A DNA stretch of 64,000 nt from Pseudomonas putida (GTDB lineage: Bacteria; Pseudomonadota; Gammaproteobacteria; Pseudomonadales; Pseudomonadaceae), in NCBI RefSeq assembly GCF_009883635.2, contig NZ_CP026115.2, positions 4,278,001-4,342,000 on the forward strand, given 5' to 3'. Numbering within the stretch: position 1 is the first letter of the stretch; each line of letters starts with the position of its first letter. A model generated the notes under the pieces. The model was not told the DNA's origin, did no database searches, and saw only the letters and a program-made list of their open reading frames with translations. Below, piece by piece: positions 19,701 to 27,532 of this stretch. A program made the position numbers and the translations under genes.

Positions 19701-19998
19701 CGCCATTGACGACTGCATGGAACAGCTGGCGGGTGCGGGCGCGGTCTTCTTCCGGCAGCAGGTCGAGGTAGTCGATGTCGTTGGGCAGCGGGCGTTGCGG
19801 GTCGAAGCCAAACAGCGCCTGGGTACCCCGTGACCAGCTGATCCGGCCGGTATCGATATCCCACAGCCAGGCTCCCAGGCGTGCGCCATTGAGTGCCGCC
19901 AACAGCTGCGGGGCGTTCTGCCAGGCCTGTTCCGATTCCTGTGGGTCGGCCGCAGGGATACGCGGCAGGCGCGGAAAGCGATTTGCTGATTTGGGCAT
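16702..19998 (-). CDS. Five-PAS diguanylate cyclase/phosphodiesterase
   Basis: A 1098-residue c-di-GMP protein without membrane helices. Five PAS(-PAC) modules occupy about residues 35-660, the last joined by the usual signalling helix to GGDEF (RLGGDEFVVLL, near 738) and then EAL. The cyclase motif is intact, with an RxxD inhibitory site (RLED) five residues before it. The EAL domain has EVLLRW, NISPRQF, LEITEG and DDFGTGYSS, so phosphodiesterase activity is plausible. ATG 19998 is preferred because it has AAAGG upstream; ATG 20031 has no ribosome site. The PAS ligands (oxygen, redox, light) are not evident. Confidence 0.93.
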   Translation of the reverse strand: MPKSANRFPRLPRIPAADPQESEQAWQNAPQLLAALNGARLGAWLWDIDTGRISWSRGTQALFGFDPQRPLPNDIDYLDLLPEEDRARTRQLFHAVVNGEPVEQAMRHRIRWPDGSLHWLEINGSLTHDRHGRRQMIGVIREITRQRERETALINSEKRFATLFHLSPNAILLSRRQDGMIIEVNQHFEDMFGWPGGQVIGKTSIELGLWVNPEQRHQVIEATRSNHGPAIMEVQFRASTGKLHDGILCTQSIEMEGVTYLISTFVDTTERKRAEQALKDSQERLDLALDSAQLGTWDWHIPSGMLYGSARAAQLHGLDPVPFHESFDSFFEGVPEHERASMRQAYRSLREGPAGNYQITYRVQLENGTSRYIESRARLYRDDQGNPLRMAGTLLDITEQVEREQRLSASEEKFASLFQVSPDPICVTRQDTGQFIEINPAFTQTFGWNAEQVIGRTAEEIGLWAESIERAQRIERVIREQALSNVAVVVNHRNGSPLTCVIASRLISVDDQPCSVTTLRDITQQQRAEAALKSSEEKFAKAFHSSPDAITITERRSGRYLEVNDGFCRLTGYSADEVIGRSVYEIGIWADDKQRGALLSELKERGRVHHREMLGRNKRGDILTVEVSVEPISLNEVDCLLLTARDVSQLKNAQAQIRHLAYHDPLTNLPNRALLMDRLSQQIALLRRHNLRGALLFLDLDHFKHINDSLGHPVGDTVLKIITARLEASVRLEDTVARLGGDEFVVLLSGLEGSREAVEGKVRELADTLRELLAEPMSLDGQRLQVTPSIGVALIPDHGATPADLLKRADIALYRAKDSGRNTTQLFHTTMQKAASERLRMESDLRLALARGELALHFQPQVDARDNRIVGAEVLLRWHHPQLGQQPPAQFIQVLEESGLILEVGSWILDEACDACAHMLEDGLIDANDFSLCVNISPRQFRQNDFVERVLRSLDDYRLPRQMLKLEITEGIVIQNLEDTISKMRELKRYGVSFAMDDFGTGYSSLTYLKRLPVDALKIDQTFVRDAPEDPNDAEIVRAIVAMARSLDLAVIAEGVELTEQLAFLERLGCHLYQGYLHSRPLPLPEFRQMLLEAPADY

Positions 19999-20059
19999 TG
20001 GTACCAGACCTTTGGCGTGTGACGCGTCCATGAGTTGGAAATGCCGAGCTGACGACCGG

Positions 20060-20965
20060 TCAGGCGGACCCTGCGTGGCTGTCGAGCAGGGCCATGAAGG
20101 CCCTTGCAGCGTTCGATAGCGTGCGCTCCGTGTGCAGAATGTAGCCTAGCTGGCGCGACAGCTGTATGCCGGGTAAAGCGATAGGTGCAACCTGATCATC
20201 CAGCATAGTCCGGGGCAGCACGCTCCACGCCAGGCCGATCGACACCATCATTTTGATGGTTTCCAGGTAGTTGGTGCTCATGGCGATGTTCGGTGTCAGC
20301 CCCTGGCTTTCGAACAGGCGCTGGACGATGTGGTGGGTGAAGGTGTTGCCGCCGGGAAATACCGCCGGGTGGCGGGCGACATCGGCCAGGCTGACCGCCT
20401 GGTTGCTGGCCAGTGGATGCTCGGGCGCCGCTACGAAATCCAGGGCGTCGTCCCATACCGGTACGGCCCTGACCAGGTGATGAGGCTCGGGGGCGAGGGT
20501 AATGACGGCAATTTCAGCACGGCCATGGAGGATTTCATCGTAGGCCTGTTCCGAATCCATGAACTGAATATCCAGCGCCACCGCCGGGTACTGCCGGGTA
20601 AAAGCCCGTAAAAGTGGGGGCAGGCGGTGCAAACCGATGTGGTGGCTGGTGGCCAGGGTGAGACGACCGCTCACTTCCCCCGTCAAATTGGTCAGCGCCC
20701 GTCGGGTATCATCGAGGACGTTGAGGATCTGGTAGGCGCGGGGCAGCAGGGCGCGGCCGGCTTCGGTCAAGGTCACTTCGCGACCCAGGCGATCGAACAG
20801 GCGCACGTCCAGTTGCTGTTCCAGGCCAGCGATGCGTTTGCTGATCGCCGGCTGGGTGAGGAACAGGCGTTCGCCGGCGCCAGAGAAGCTGCCGGTCTCG
20901 GCAATTGCAATGAATGCGCTCAGATTGGCCAGGTCCACGATTTCGGATTCCTTTTGGTTATCCAA
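20060..20965 (-). CDS. LysR-family regulator divergent from leuC
   Basis: A 301-residue LysR regulator: N-terminal winged helix LSAFIAIAETGSFSGAGERL with LTQPAISKRIAGLEQQL, followed by the periplasmic-binding-type effector domain. It is transcribed away from leuC across a 104-base gap holding A/T-rich, partly symmetric sequence (TGAATTTGAGTTATTCA), a reasonable place for a LysR site. It may control leuCD, but many LysR genes beside leu operons act elsewhere. Effector unknown. Confidence 0.88.
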   Translation of the reverse strand: MDNQKESEIVDLANLSAFIAIAETGSFSGAGERLFLTQPAISKRIAGLEQQLDVRLFDRLGREVTLTEAGRALLPRAYQILNVLDDTRRALTNLTGEVSGRLTLATSHHIGLHRLPPLLRAFTRQYPAVALDIQFMDSEQAYDEILHGRAEIAVITLAPEPHHLVRAVPVWDDALDFVAAPEHPLASNQAVSLADVARHPAVFPGGNTFTHHIVQRLFESQGLTPNIAMSTNYLETIKMMVSIGLAWSVLPRTMLDDQVAPIALPGIQLSRQLGYILHTERTLSNAARAFMALLDSHAGSA

Positions 20966-21069
20966 AGCATAAAAAATATGAATTTGAGTTATTCAATCTA
21001 ACCCCATAGCATCGTCCGTACAAGCCAAGGGGTCTTTGGCATAGAAAGACGCTGATGAGGAACAGTCTG

Positions 21070-22503
21070 ATGGCTGGCAAAACGCTCTACGACAAACTCT
21101 GGGAAGCCCATGAGGTCAAGCGCCGTGATGACGGCTCGTCCTTGATCTACATCGACCGCCATATCATTCACGAAGTGACGTCGCCCCAGGCCTTCGAAGG
21201 CCTGCGCCTGGCCAACCGCAAGCCGTGGCGCATCGATGCCAACATCGCCACCCCGGACCACAACGTGCCGACCACGCCAGAGCGCAAGGGCGGCATCGAA
21301 GCCATCGTCGACCAGGTGTCGCGCCTGCAGGTGCAGACCCTCGATGAGAACTGTGACGAATATGGCATCGTCGAATTCAAGATGAACGACGAACGCCAGG
21401 GCATCGTCCACGTCATCAGCCCGGAGCAGGGCGCCACCTTGCCAGGCATGACCGTGGTCTGCGGCGACTCGCACACTTCCACCCACGGTGCTTTCGGTGC
21501 CTTGGCCCATGGCATCGGCACATCCGAGGTCGAGCACGTGCTCGCCACCCAGTGCCTGGTTGCCAAGAAGATGAAGAACATGCTGGTGCGTGTCGAAGGC
21601 CAGTTGCCGGCTGGTGTCACCGCCAAGGACATCGTCCTTGCCGTGATCGGCAAGATCGGCACTGCCGGTGGCAACGGCCACGCCATGGAATTCGCCGGCA
21701 GCGCCATCCGCGAGTTGTCGATGGAAGGCCGCATGACCATCTGCAACATGTCCATCGAGGCCGGTGCCCGTGTTGGCCTGGTCGCGACCGATGCCACCAC
21801 CGTTGCCTACGTCGAAGGCCGCCCGTACGCGCCGAAGGGCGAGGACTGGAAGCGGGCCGTTGAAGCGTGGAAGGACCTGGTTTCCGACGACGATGCCGTG
21901 TTCGACACCGTGGTCGAGCTCGATGCTGCGCAGATCAAGCCGCAAGTCAGCTGGGGCACTTCGCCGGAAATGGTGTTGGCCGTCGACCAGCGTGTTCCGG
22001 ACCCGGCCGCCGAGCCAGACCTGATCAAGCGTGGTTCGATCGAGCGTGCCCTCAAGTACATGGGCCTCGCCGCCAACCAGGCGATCACCGACATCAAGCT
22101 CGACCGTGTATTCATCGGCTCGTGCACCAACTCGCGCATCGAAGACCTGCGCGCCGCTGCCGAAATCGCCAAGGGCCGCAAGGTCGCCGCGACAGTCAAG
22201 CAGGCGCTGGTCGTACCGGGCTCGGGCCTGGTCAAGGCCCAGGCCGAGCGTGAAGGCCTGGACAAGATCTTTGTCGAAGCCGGTTTCGAATGGCGTGAGC
22301 CCGGCTGCTCGATGTGCCTGGCGATGAACCCGGACCGCCTGGAAAGCGGCGAGCACTGCGCGTCCACCTCCAACCGCAACTTCGAAGGCCGTCAGGGCGC
22401 CGGTGGCCGTACCCACCTGGTCAGCCCGGCCATGGCTGCCGCCGCTGCGGTGACCGGCCACTTCATCGATGTCCGCGAGTTGATCCAAGGGAGCGCAGCA
22501 TGA
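21070..22503 (+). CDS. leuC: 3-isopropylmalate dehydratase large subunit
   Basis: Aconitase-family subunit that, with LeuD, isomerises 2- to 3-isopropylmalate in leucine synthesis. The 477 residues carry [13 protein letters not shown] and the 4Fe-4S cysteines in GSCTNSR and EPGCSMC. ATG 21070 with GAGGA upstream matches known N-termini ([12 protein letters not shown]). The stop overlaps the leuD start as ATGA, indicating coupled translation. Confidence 0.98.
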   Translation: MAGKTLYDKLWEAHEVKRRDDGSSLIYIDRHIIHEVTSPQAFEGLRLANRKPWRIDANIATPDHNVPTTPERKGGIEAIVDQVSRLQVQTLDENCDEYGIVEFKMNDERQGIVHVISPEQGATLPGMTVVCGDSHTSTHGAFGALAHGIGTSEVEHVLATQCLVAKKMKNMLVRVEGQLPAGVTAKDIVLAVIGKIGTAGGNGHAMEFAGSAIRELSMEGRMTICNMSIEAGARVGLVATDATTVAYVEGRPYAPKGEDWKRAVEAWKDLVSDDDAVFDTVVELDAAQIKPQVSWGTSPEMVLAVDQRVPDPAAEPDLIKRGSIERALKYMGLAANQAITDIKLDRVFIGSCTNSRIEDLRAAAEIAKGRKVAATVKQALVVPGSGLVKAQAEREGLDKIFVEAGFEWREPGCSMCLAMNPDRLESGEHCASTSNRNFEGRQGAGGRTHLVSPAMAAAAAVTGHFIDVRELIQGSAA

Positions 22504-23144
22504 AAGCCTTTACCCAGCACACCGGTCTCGTCGCGCCGTTGGATCGTGCCAACGTCGACACCGACCAGATCATCCCCAAGCAGTTCCTCAAGTCGATCAA
22601 GCGCACCGGCTTCGGCCCCAACCTGTTCGACGAGTGGCGTTACCTGGATGTCGGCCAGCCGTACCAGGACAACAGCAAGCGCCCGCTGAATCAGGAATTC
22701 GTGCTCAACCACGCACGTTACCAAGGTGCCAGCGTGCTGCTGGCGCGGGAGAACTTCGGCTGCGGTTCCAGCCGAGAACACGCGCCGTGGGCACTGGACG
22801 AGTACGGCTTCCGCAGCGTGATTGCACCGAGCTTCGCCGATATCTTCTTCAACAACAGCTTCAAGAACGGCTTGCTGCCGATCATCCTCAGCGACGAGGA
22901 AGTCGACGAGCTGTTCAAGCAGGTCGAAGCCAACCCGGGCTACCAGCTGACCATTGACCTACAAGCGCAGGCGGTGACCCGCCCGGATGGCAAGGTGCTG
23001 CACTTCGAGATCGACGCGTTCCGCAAGCACTGCCTGCTCAATGGCCTGGACGACATCGGCCTGACCTTGCAGGACAGCGACGCGATCAAGGCATTCGAAG
23101 GCAAGCACCGCGCCGGCCAGCCTTGGCTGTTCCGTGATGCCTGA
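22500..23144 (+). CDS. leuD: 3-isopropylmalate dehydratase small subunit
   Basis: A 214-residue swivel subunit partner of LeuC. Contains [14 protein letters not shown], which positions substrate, and the LeuD signature [16 protein letters not shown]. Starts four bases inside the leuC end. Confidence 0.98.
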   Translation: MKAFTQHTGLVAPLDRANVDTDQIIPKQFLKSIKRTGFGPNLFDEWRYLDVGQPYQDNSKRPLNQEFVLNHARYQGASVLLARENFGCGSSREHAPWALDEYGFRSVIAPSFADIFFNNSFKNGLLPIILSDEEVDELFKQVEANPGYQLTIDLQAQAVTRPDGKVLHFEIDAFRKHCLLNGLDDIGLTLQDSDAIKAFEGKHRAGQPWLFRDA

Positions 23145-23162
23145 AGTTCGTCGTTAGCAGTA

Positions 23163-23204
23163 CCGGCCTCTGTGGGAGCGGGCTTGACCCGCGAAGAGGC
23201 CGGC
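23163..23204. repeat. REP element in leuD-methyltransferase gap
   Basis: TGTGGGAGCGGGCTTGACCC plus CGCGAAGAGGCCGG matches the roughly 35-base REP palindrome of P. putida. Single copy, not paired. Confidence 0.7.
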
Positions 23205-23235
23205 CCAGGCAACAGCAACCTGAAAGGATTTAGCC

Positions 23236-24000
23236 ATGACCAGCACCACCCACACCGATGTGGTCCAACGCCAGTTCGGCGAACAGGCCAGCGCCTACCT
23301 CAGCAGCGCCGTACACGCCCAGGGCAGCGAATTCGCCCTGCTGCAGGCTGCGCTGGCGGGGCAGGGCAATGCCCGCGTGCTGGACCTGGGGTGCGGTGCC
23401 GGTCATGTCAGTTTTCACGTCGCGCCGCTGGTCGCCGAAGTGGTCGCCTATGACCTCTCGCAATCGATGCTCGACGTGGTCGCCAGCGCCGCCAGCGAGC
23501 GCGGCCTGGGCAATGTCACTACCGAACGCGGCGCCGCCGAACGCCTGCCGTTCGCCGACGCTTCGTTCGATTTCGTCTTCAGCCGCTATTCGGCGCACCA
23601 CTGGAGCGACCTCGGCCTGGCCCTGCGCGAAGTACGCCGGGTGCTCAAGCCGGGTGGCGTGGCAGCGTTCATCGACGTAATGTCGCCGGGCAGTCCGTTG
23701 CTCGACACCTACCTGCAAACCGTGGAAGTGCTGCGTGACACCAGTCACGTGCGCGACTACTCCGCTGCCGAATGGCAGCGCCAGGTCAGCGAAGCCGGCC
23801 TGCATGTGCGCAGCCACACGCGCCAGCCGTTGCGCCTGGAGTTTGCCAGCTGGGTGGAGCGCATGCGCACCCCGGAGCCGATGCGCATTGCCATCCTCCA
23901 ATTGCAGCAAGCCATGGGCGAAGAAGTACGGCAGTATTACCAGATCGAGGCCGATGGCTCGTTCAGCACTGATGTGCTGGTGTTGTGGGCCGAGCGATAA
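23236..24000 (+). CDS. SAM-dependent class I methyltransferase
   Basis: A 254-residue Rossmann methyltransferase. Motif [16 protein letters not shown] is at about residues 42-56, the acidic motif II follows ([11 protein letters not shown]), and motif IV reads [13 protein letters not shown]. It resembles the UbiE/Methyltransf_11 group. It sits between leuD and leuB, with a REP element upstream and 55 bases to leuB, so cotranscription with the leucine genes is possible without implying a leucine role. Substrate unknown. Confidence 0.88.
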   Translation: MTSTTHTDVVQRQFGEQASAYLSSAVHAQGSEFALLQAALAGQGNARVLDLGCGAGHVSFHVAPLVAEVVAYDLSQSMLDVVASAASERGLGNVTTERGAAERLPFADASFDFVFSRYSAHHWSDLGLALREVRRVLKPGGVAAFIDVMSPGSPLLDTYLQTVEVLRDTSHVRDYSAAEWQRQVSEAGLHVRSHTRQPLRLEFASWVERMRTPEPMRIAILQLQQAMGEEVRQYYQIEADGSFSTDVLVLWAER

Positions 24001-24055
24001 AGCACTTTTCGGTGGGGCCCGCTTGGCCGCACCGCGCGAATGGATAGAGGAAAGC

Positions 24056-25138
24056 ATGAGCAAGCAGATTCTGATTCTCCCAGGTGATGGCATTGGTCCG
24101 GAAATCATGGCCGAGGCGGTCAAGGTGCTGGAACTGGCCAACGACAAGTTCCAGCTCGGTTTCAGCCTCGAGCACGACGTGATCGGCGGCGCCGCCATCG
24201 ACAAGCACGGCGTACCGTTGGCCGATGAAACCCTGGAGCGTGCACGCAAGGCCGACGCCGTGCTGCTGGGCGCCGTGGGCGGCCCGAAATGGGACAAGAT
24301 CGAGCGTGACATCCGCCCGGAACGCGGCCTGCTGAAAATCCGTTCGCAACTGGGCCTGTTCGCCAACCTGCGCCCGGCCATCCTCTACCCGCAACTGGCC
24401 GACGCTTCCTCGCTGAAGCCGGAAATCGTCTCGGGCCTGGATATCCTCATCGTCCGTGAGCTGACCGGCGGCATCTACTTCGGTGCGCCGCGCGGCCAGC
24501 GCGAGCTGGAAGGCGGCGAGCGTCAGGCTTACGACACCCTGCCGTACAGCGAAAGCGAAGTGCGCCGTATCGCCCGCGTCGGCTTCGACATGGCCCGCGT
24601 GCGCGGCAAGAAGCTGTGCTCGGTGGACAAGGCCAACGTCCTGGCTTCCAGCCAGCTGTGGCGTGAAGTGGTCGAAGACGTGGCCAAGGATTACCCGGAC
24701 GTCGAATTGAGCCACATGTACGTCGACAACGCTGCCATGCAGCTGGTCCGCGCACCGAAACAATTCGACGTGGTAGTGACCGACAACATGTTCGGTGACA
24801 TCCTGTCGGATGAGGCTTCCATGCTGACCGGCTCCATCGGCATGCTGCCTTCGGCATCCCTGGACGCCAACAACAAGGGCATGTACGAGCCTTGCCACGG
24901 TTCGGCTCCGGACATCGCCGGGCAGGGCATCGCCAACCCGCTGGCGACCATCCTGTCGGTGTCGATGATGCTGCGTTACAGCTTCAACCAGCACGCGGCA
25001 GCCGAAGCGATCGAGAAGGCCGTCAGCGTCGTTCTGGACCAGGGCCTGCGTACCGGTGACATCTGGTCGGCCGGCTGCGACAAAGTAGGCACGCAGGAAA
25101 TGGGCGACGCAGTAGTCGCAGCGCTGCGGAATCTGTAA
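24056..25138 (+). CDS. leuB: 3-isopropylmalate dehydrogenase
   Basis: NAD-dependent oxidative decarboxylase of leucine synthesis, 360 residues. N-terminal [12 protein letters not shown], substrate arginines in the [21 protein letters not shown] region, and the signature [17 protein letters not shown] for metal and NAD binding. AGAGGAAAG precedes ATG 24056. Confidence 0.98.
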   Translation: MSKQILILPGDGIGPEIMAEAVKVLELANDKFQLGFSLEHDVIGGAAIDKHGVPLADETLERARKADAVLLGAVGGPKWDKIERDIRPERGLLKIRSQLGLFANLRPAILYPQLADASSLKPEIVSGLDILIVRELTGGIYFGAPRGQRELEGGERQAYDTLPYSESEVRRIARVGFDMARVRGKKLCSVDKANVLASSQLWREVVEDVAKDYPDVELSHMYVDNAAMQLVRAPKQFDVVVTDNMFGDILSDEASMLTGSIGMLPSASLDANNKGMYEPCHGSAPDIAGQGIANPLATILSVSMMLRYSFNQHAAAEAIEKAVSVVLDQGLRTGDIWSAGCDKVGTQEMGDAVVAALRNL

Positions 25139-25201
25139 TCTCTCTGGCCCGCCACCAAAAACTCGAGGTGGCGGCCCACTTTTAGCAAAGGTGTAGTTGC
25201 G

Positions 25202-26314
25202 ATGAAACGTGTAGGTCTGATCGGTTGGCGCGGTATGGTCGGTTCCGTGCTCATGCAGCGGATGCTGGAGGAGCAGGATTTCGACCTTATCGAGCCGGTG
25301 TTCTTCACCACGTCCAACGTGGGTGGCCAGGGCCCGAACGTGGGCAAGGATATTGCTCCGCTCAAGGACGCTTATTCGATTGAAGAACTCAAGACCCTCG
25401 ACGTGATCCTGACCTGCCAGGGCGGCGACTACACCAACGAGGTGTTCCCCAAGCTGCGTGAAGCTGGCTGGCAGGGTTACTGGATCGATGCCGCTTCGTC
25501 GCTGCGCATGCAGGACGACGCAGTCATCGTGCTCGACCCGGTCAACCGCAAGGTCATCGACCAGCAGCTCGATGCCGGTACCAAGAACTACATCGGCGGC
25601 AACTGCACCGTCAGCCTGATGCTGATGGGCCTGGGTGGCCTGTTCGAAGCCGGCCTGGTCGAGTGGATGAGCGCCATGACCTACCAGGCGGCCTCTGGTG
25701 CTGGCGCACAGAACATGCGCGAGCTGATCAAGCAGATGGGCGCTACCCATGCGGCCGTTGCCGATGACCTGGCCAATCCGGCCAGCGCCATCCTCGACAT
25801 CGATCGCAAGGTGGCCGAGACCATGCGTGGCGAAGCGTTCCCGACCGAGAATTTCGGCGTGCCGCTGGCCGGCAGCCTGATCCCGTGGATCGACAAGGAG
25901 CTGCCGAACGGGCAGAGCCGTGAAGAGTGGAAGGCCCAGGCCGAGACCAACAAGATCCTCGGCCGCTTCAAGAGCCCGATCCCGGTCGATGGCATCTGCG
26001 TGCGCATCGGTGCCATGCGCTGCCACAGCCAGGCGCTGACCATCAAGCTGAACAAGGATGTGCCACTGGCCGACATCGAAGGCATGATCAGCCAGCACAA
26101 CCCGTGGGTGAAACTGGTGCCGAACCAGCGCGAGATCAGCATGCAAGAGCTGACCCCGACCAAGGTCACCGGCACCCTGAACATCCCGGTTGGCCGCCTG
26201 CGCAAGCTGAACATGGGCTCCCAGTACCTGGGCGCGTTCACCGTGGGTGACCAGCTGCTGTGGGGCGCCGCCGAACCGCTGCGCCGCATGCTGCGAATCC
26301 TGCTGGAGCGTTGA
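25202..26314 (+). CDS. asd: Aspartate-semialdehyde dehydrogenase
   Basis: NADP-dependent reduction of aspartyl phosphate, the branch step to Lys, Thr, Met and diaminopimelate; 370 residues, gamma-proteobacterial form. The N-terminal [18 protein letters not shown] nucleotide site, catalytic Cys in [10 protein letters not shown] and catalytic His in [11 protein letters not shown] are intact. This is the functional Asd; a divergent paralogue follows. A strong terminator closes the gene. Confidence 0.98.
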   Translation: MKRVGLIGWRGMVGSVLMQRMLEEQDFDLIEPVFFTTSNVGGQGPNVGKDIAPLKDAYSIEELKTLDVILTCQGGDYTNEVFPKLREAGWQGYWIDAASSLRMQDDAVIVLDPVNRKVIDQQLDAGTKNYIGGNCTVSLMLMGLGGLFEAGLVEWMSAMTYQAASGAGAQNMRELIKQMGATHAAVADDLANPASAILDIDRKVAETMRGEAFPTENFGVPLAGSLIPWIDKELPNGQSREEWKAQAETNKILGRFKSPIPVDGICVRIGAMRCHSQALTIKLNKDVPLADIEGMISQHNPWVKLVPNQREISMQELTPTKVTGTLNIPVGRLRKLNMGSQYLGAFTVGDQLLWGAAEPLRRMLRILLER

Positions 26315-26331
26315 TCGCTTCTGCTGCACCG

Positions 26332-26364
26332 AAAACCCGCGCTGGTGACAGCGCGGGTTTTTTT
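26332..26364 (+). terminator. Rho-independent terminator after asd
   Basis: Stem AAAACCCGCGCTG / CAGCGCGGGTTTT, loop GTGA, and a run of T on the 3' side. Next to it (about 26365-26395) is a degenerate REP fragment (GTAGCCGCGAAGAGGCC). Confidence 0.88.
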
Positions 26365-26455
26365 GTGCCTGTAGCCGCGAAGAGGCCAGCACAGACAAAA
26401 CACTACAATCCAAGTAAAGTGCCGCCCCCGCCGTATCAGCAAAAGGATCTCTACC

Positions 26456-27460
26456 ATGACCACCCCCCTGGACATCGCCGTCGTCGGCGCAACCGGCAGC
26501 GTCGGTGAAACCCTCGTGCAGATCCTCGAAGAACTGGCCTTCCCGGTCGGCACCCTGCATCTGCTGGCCAGCATGGAATCGGCGGGCAGCAGCGTGATGT
26601 TCGCCGGCAAGAAGCTTAAGGTGCGTGAGGTCGACAGCTTCGACTTCGCCCAGGTCAAACTGGCCTTCTTCGCCGCCAGCCCGGCCGTCAGCCGCAGCTT
26701 TGCCAGCAAGGCCGAGCAGGCCGGCTGCACGGTCATCGACCTTTCCGGTGGCCTGGAAGATGCCCTGGCCGTGGTCCCGGAGGCCAATGGCGACAGCCTT
26801 GCCACATTGAACCTGCCAGCACGCATTACCAGCCCCAGCTGCGCAGCCGTTGCCGTGGCGGTTGCCCTGGCACCGCTCAAGGCTCAGCTGGATATCGAAC
26901 GGGTGCAGGTCATGGCCGCCCTGGCGGTGTCCGCGCAAGGCCGCGAAGCGGTCAGCGAACTGGCCCGGCAAACCGCCGAGCTGCTCAACGCCCGCCCACT
27001 GGAGCCACGTTTCTTCGATCGGCAGATGGCCTTCAACGTGCTGGCCCAGGTCGGTGCCGTCGACGAGCAGGGGCACACTGCCGTGGAACGTCGTCTGGTT
27101 GGCGAACTGCGCGTGCTGCTGGGCCTGCCGGAGCTGAAGATTTCCGTGAGCTGCATTCAAGTCCCGGTGTTTTTCGGCGATAGCTTCAGTGTGGCGGTGC
27201 AGAGTGGTCGCCCGGTCGATCTGGCGCAGGTCAACCAGGCACTGGAACACGCCGAAAGTGTCGAACTGGTGGAAAACGATGATTATCCGACCCCGGTCGG
27301 TGACGCAGTCGGCCAAGACGTGGTCTATGTTGGTCGTGTACGCCATGGAATTGACGAAAACCAGCAGCTCAACCTCTGGTTGACCACCGACAATGTGCGC
27401 AAGGGCGCTGCTTTGAACGCCGTGCAGGTGGCGCAATTGTTGATTAAACACATGGCGTAA
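26456..27460 (+). CDS. Asd paralogue (Usg-like), probably non-catalytic
   Basis: A 334-residue relative of aspartate-semialdehyde dehydrogenase with a complete Rossmann start (IAVVGATGSVGETLVQILEE). The catalytic Cys region is SPSCAAVAVA, keeping Cys but not the usual N-C-S/T context. The segment that normally carries the base and substrate Arg, RVPVFxGHSE, reads QVPVFFGDSF: His is replaced by Asp and Arg by Gln. Catalysis as a normal Asd is therefore unlikely. It is the neighbour of fimV, as Usg proteins often are near pilus/pseudouridine genes. Role unknown. Confidence 0.85.
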   Translation: MTTPLDIAVVGATGSVGETLVQILEELAFPVGTLHLLASMESAGSSVMFAGKKLKVREVDSFDFAQVKLAFFAASPAVSRSFASKAEQAGCTVIDLSGGLEDALAVVPEANGDSLATLNLPARITSPSCAAVAVAVALAPLKAQLDIERVQVMAALAVSAQGREAVSELARQTAELLNARPLEPRFFDRQMAFNVLAQVGAVDEQGHTAVERRLVGELRVLLGLPELKISVSCIQVPVFFGDSFSVAVQSGRPVDLAQVNQALEHAESVELVENDDYPTPVGDAVGQDVVYVGRVRHGIDENQQLNLWLTTDNVRKGAALNAVQVAQLLIKHMA

Positions 27461-27532
27461 AAGATACTGGCGAGCACTTTTGTCCCGCGCCGCACGCAGG
27501 TTTTCGGGACGATTCATACAAGGGAAGAGGTC

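Noticed and set aside
17605..19833. 742-codon plus-strand frame opposite the PAS-GGDEF-EAL gene
   Set aside because: Mirror frame of a real gene; composition is low-complexity and no family is recognisable.
23963..27517. 1184-codon minus-strand frame across leuB, asd and asd2
   Set aside because: It spans several well-supported plus-strand genes and an intergenic terminator; chance frame from high GC.
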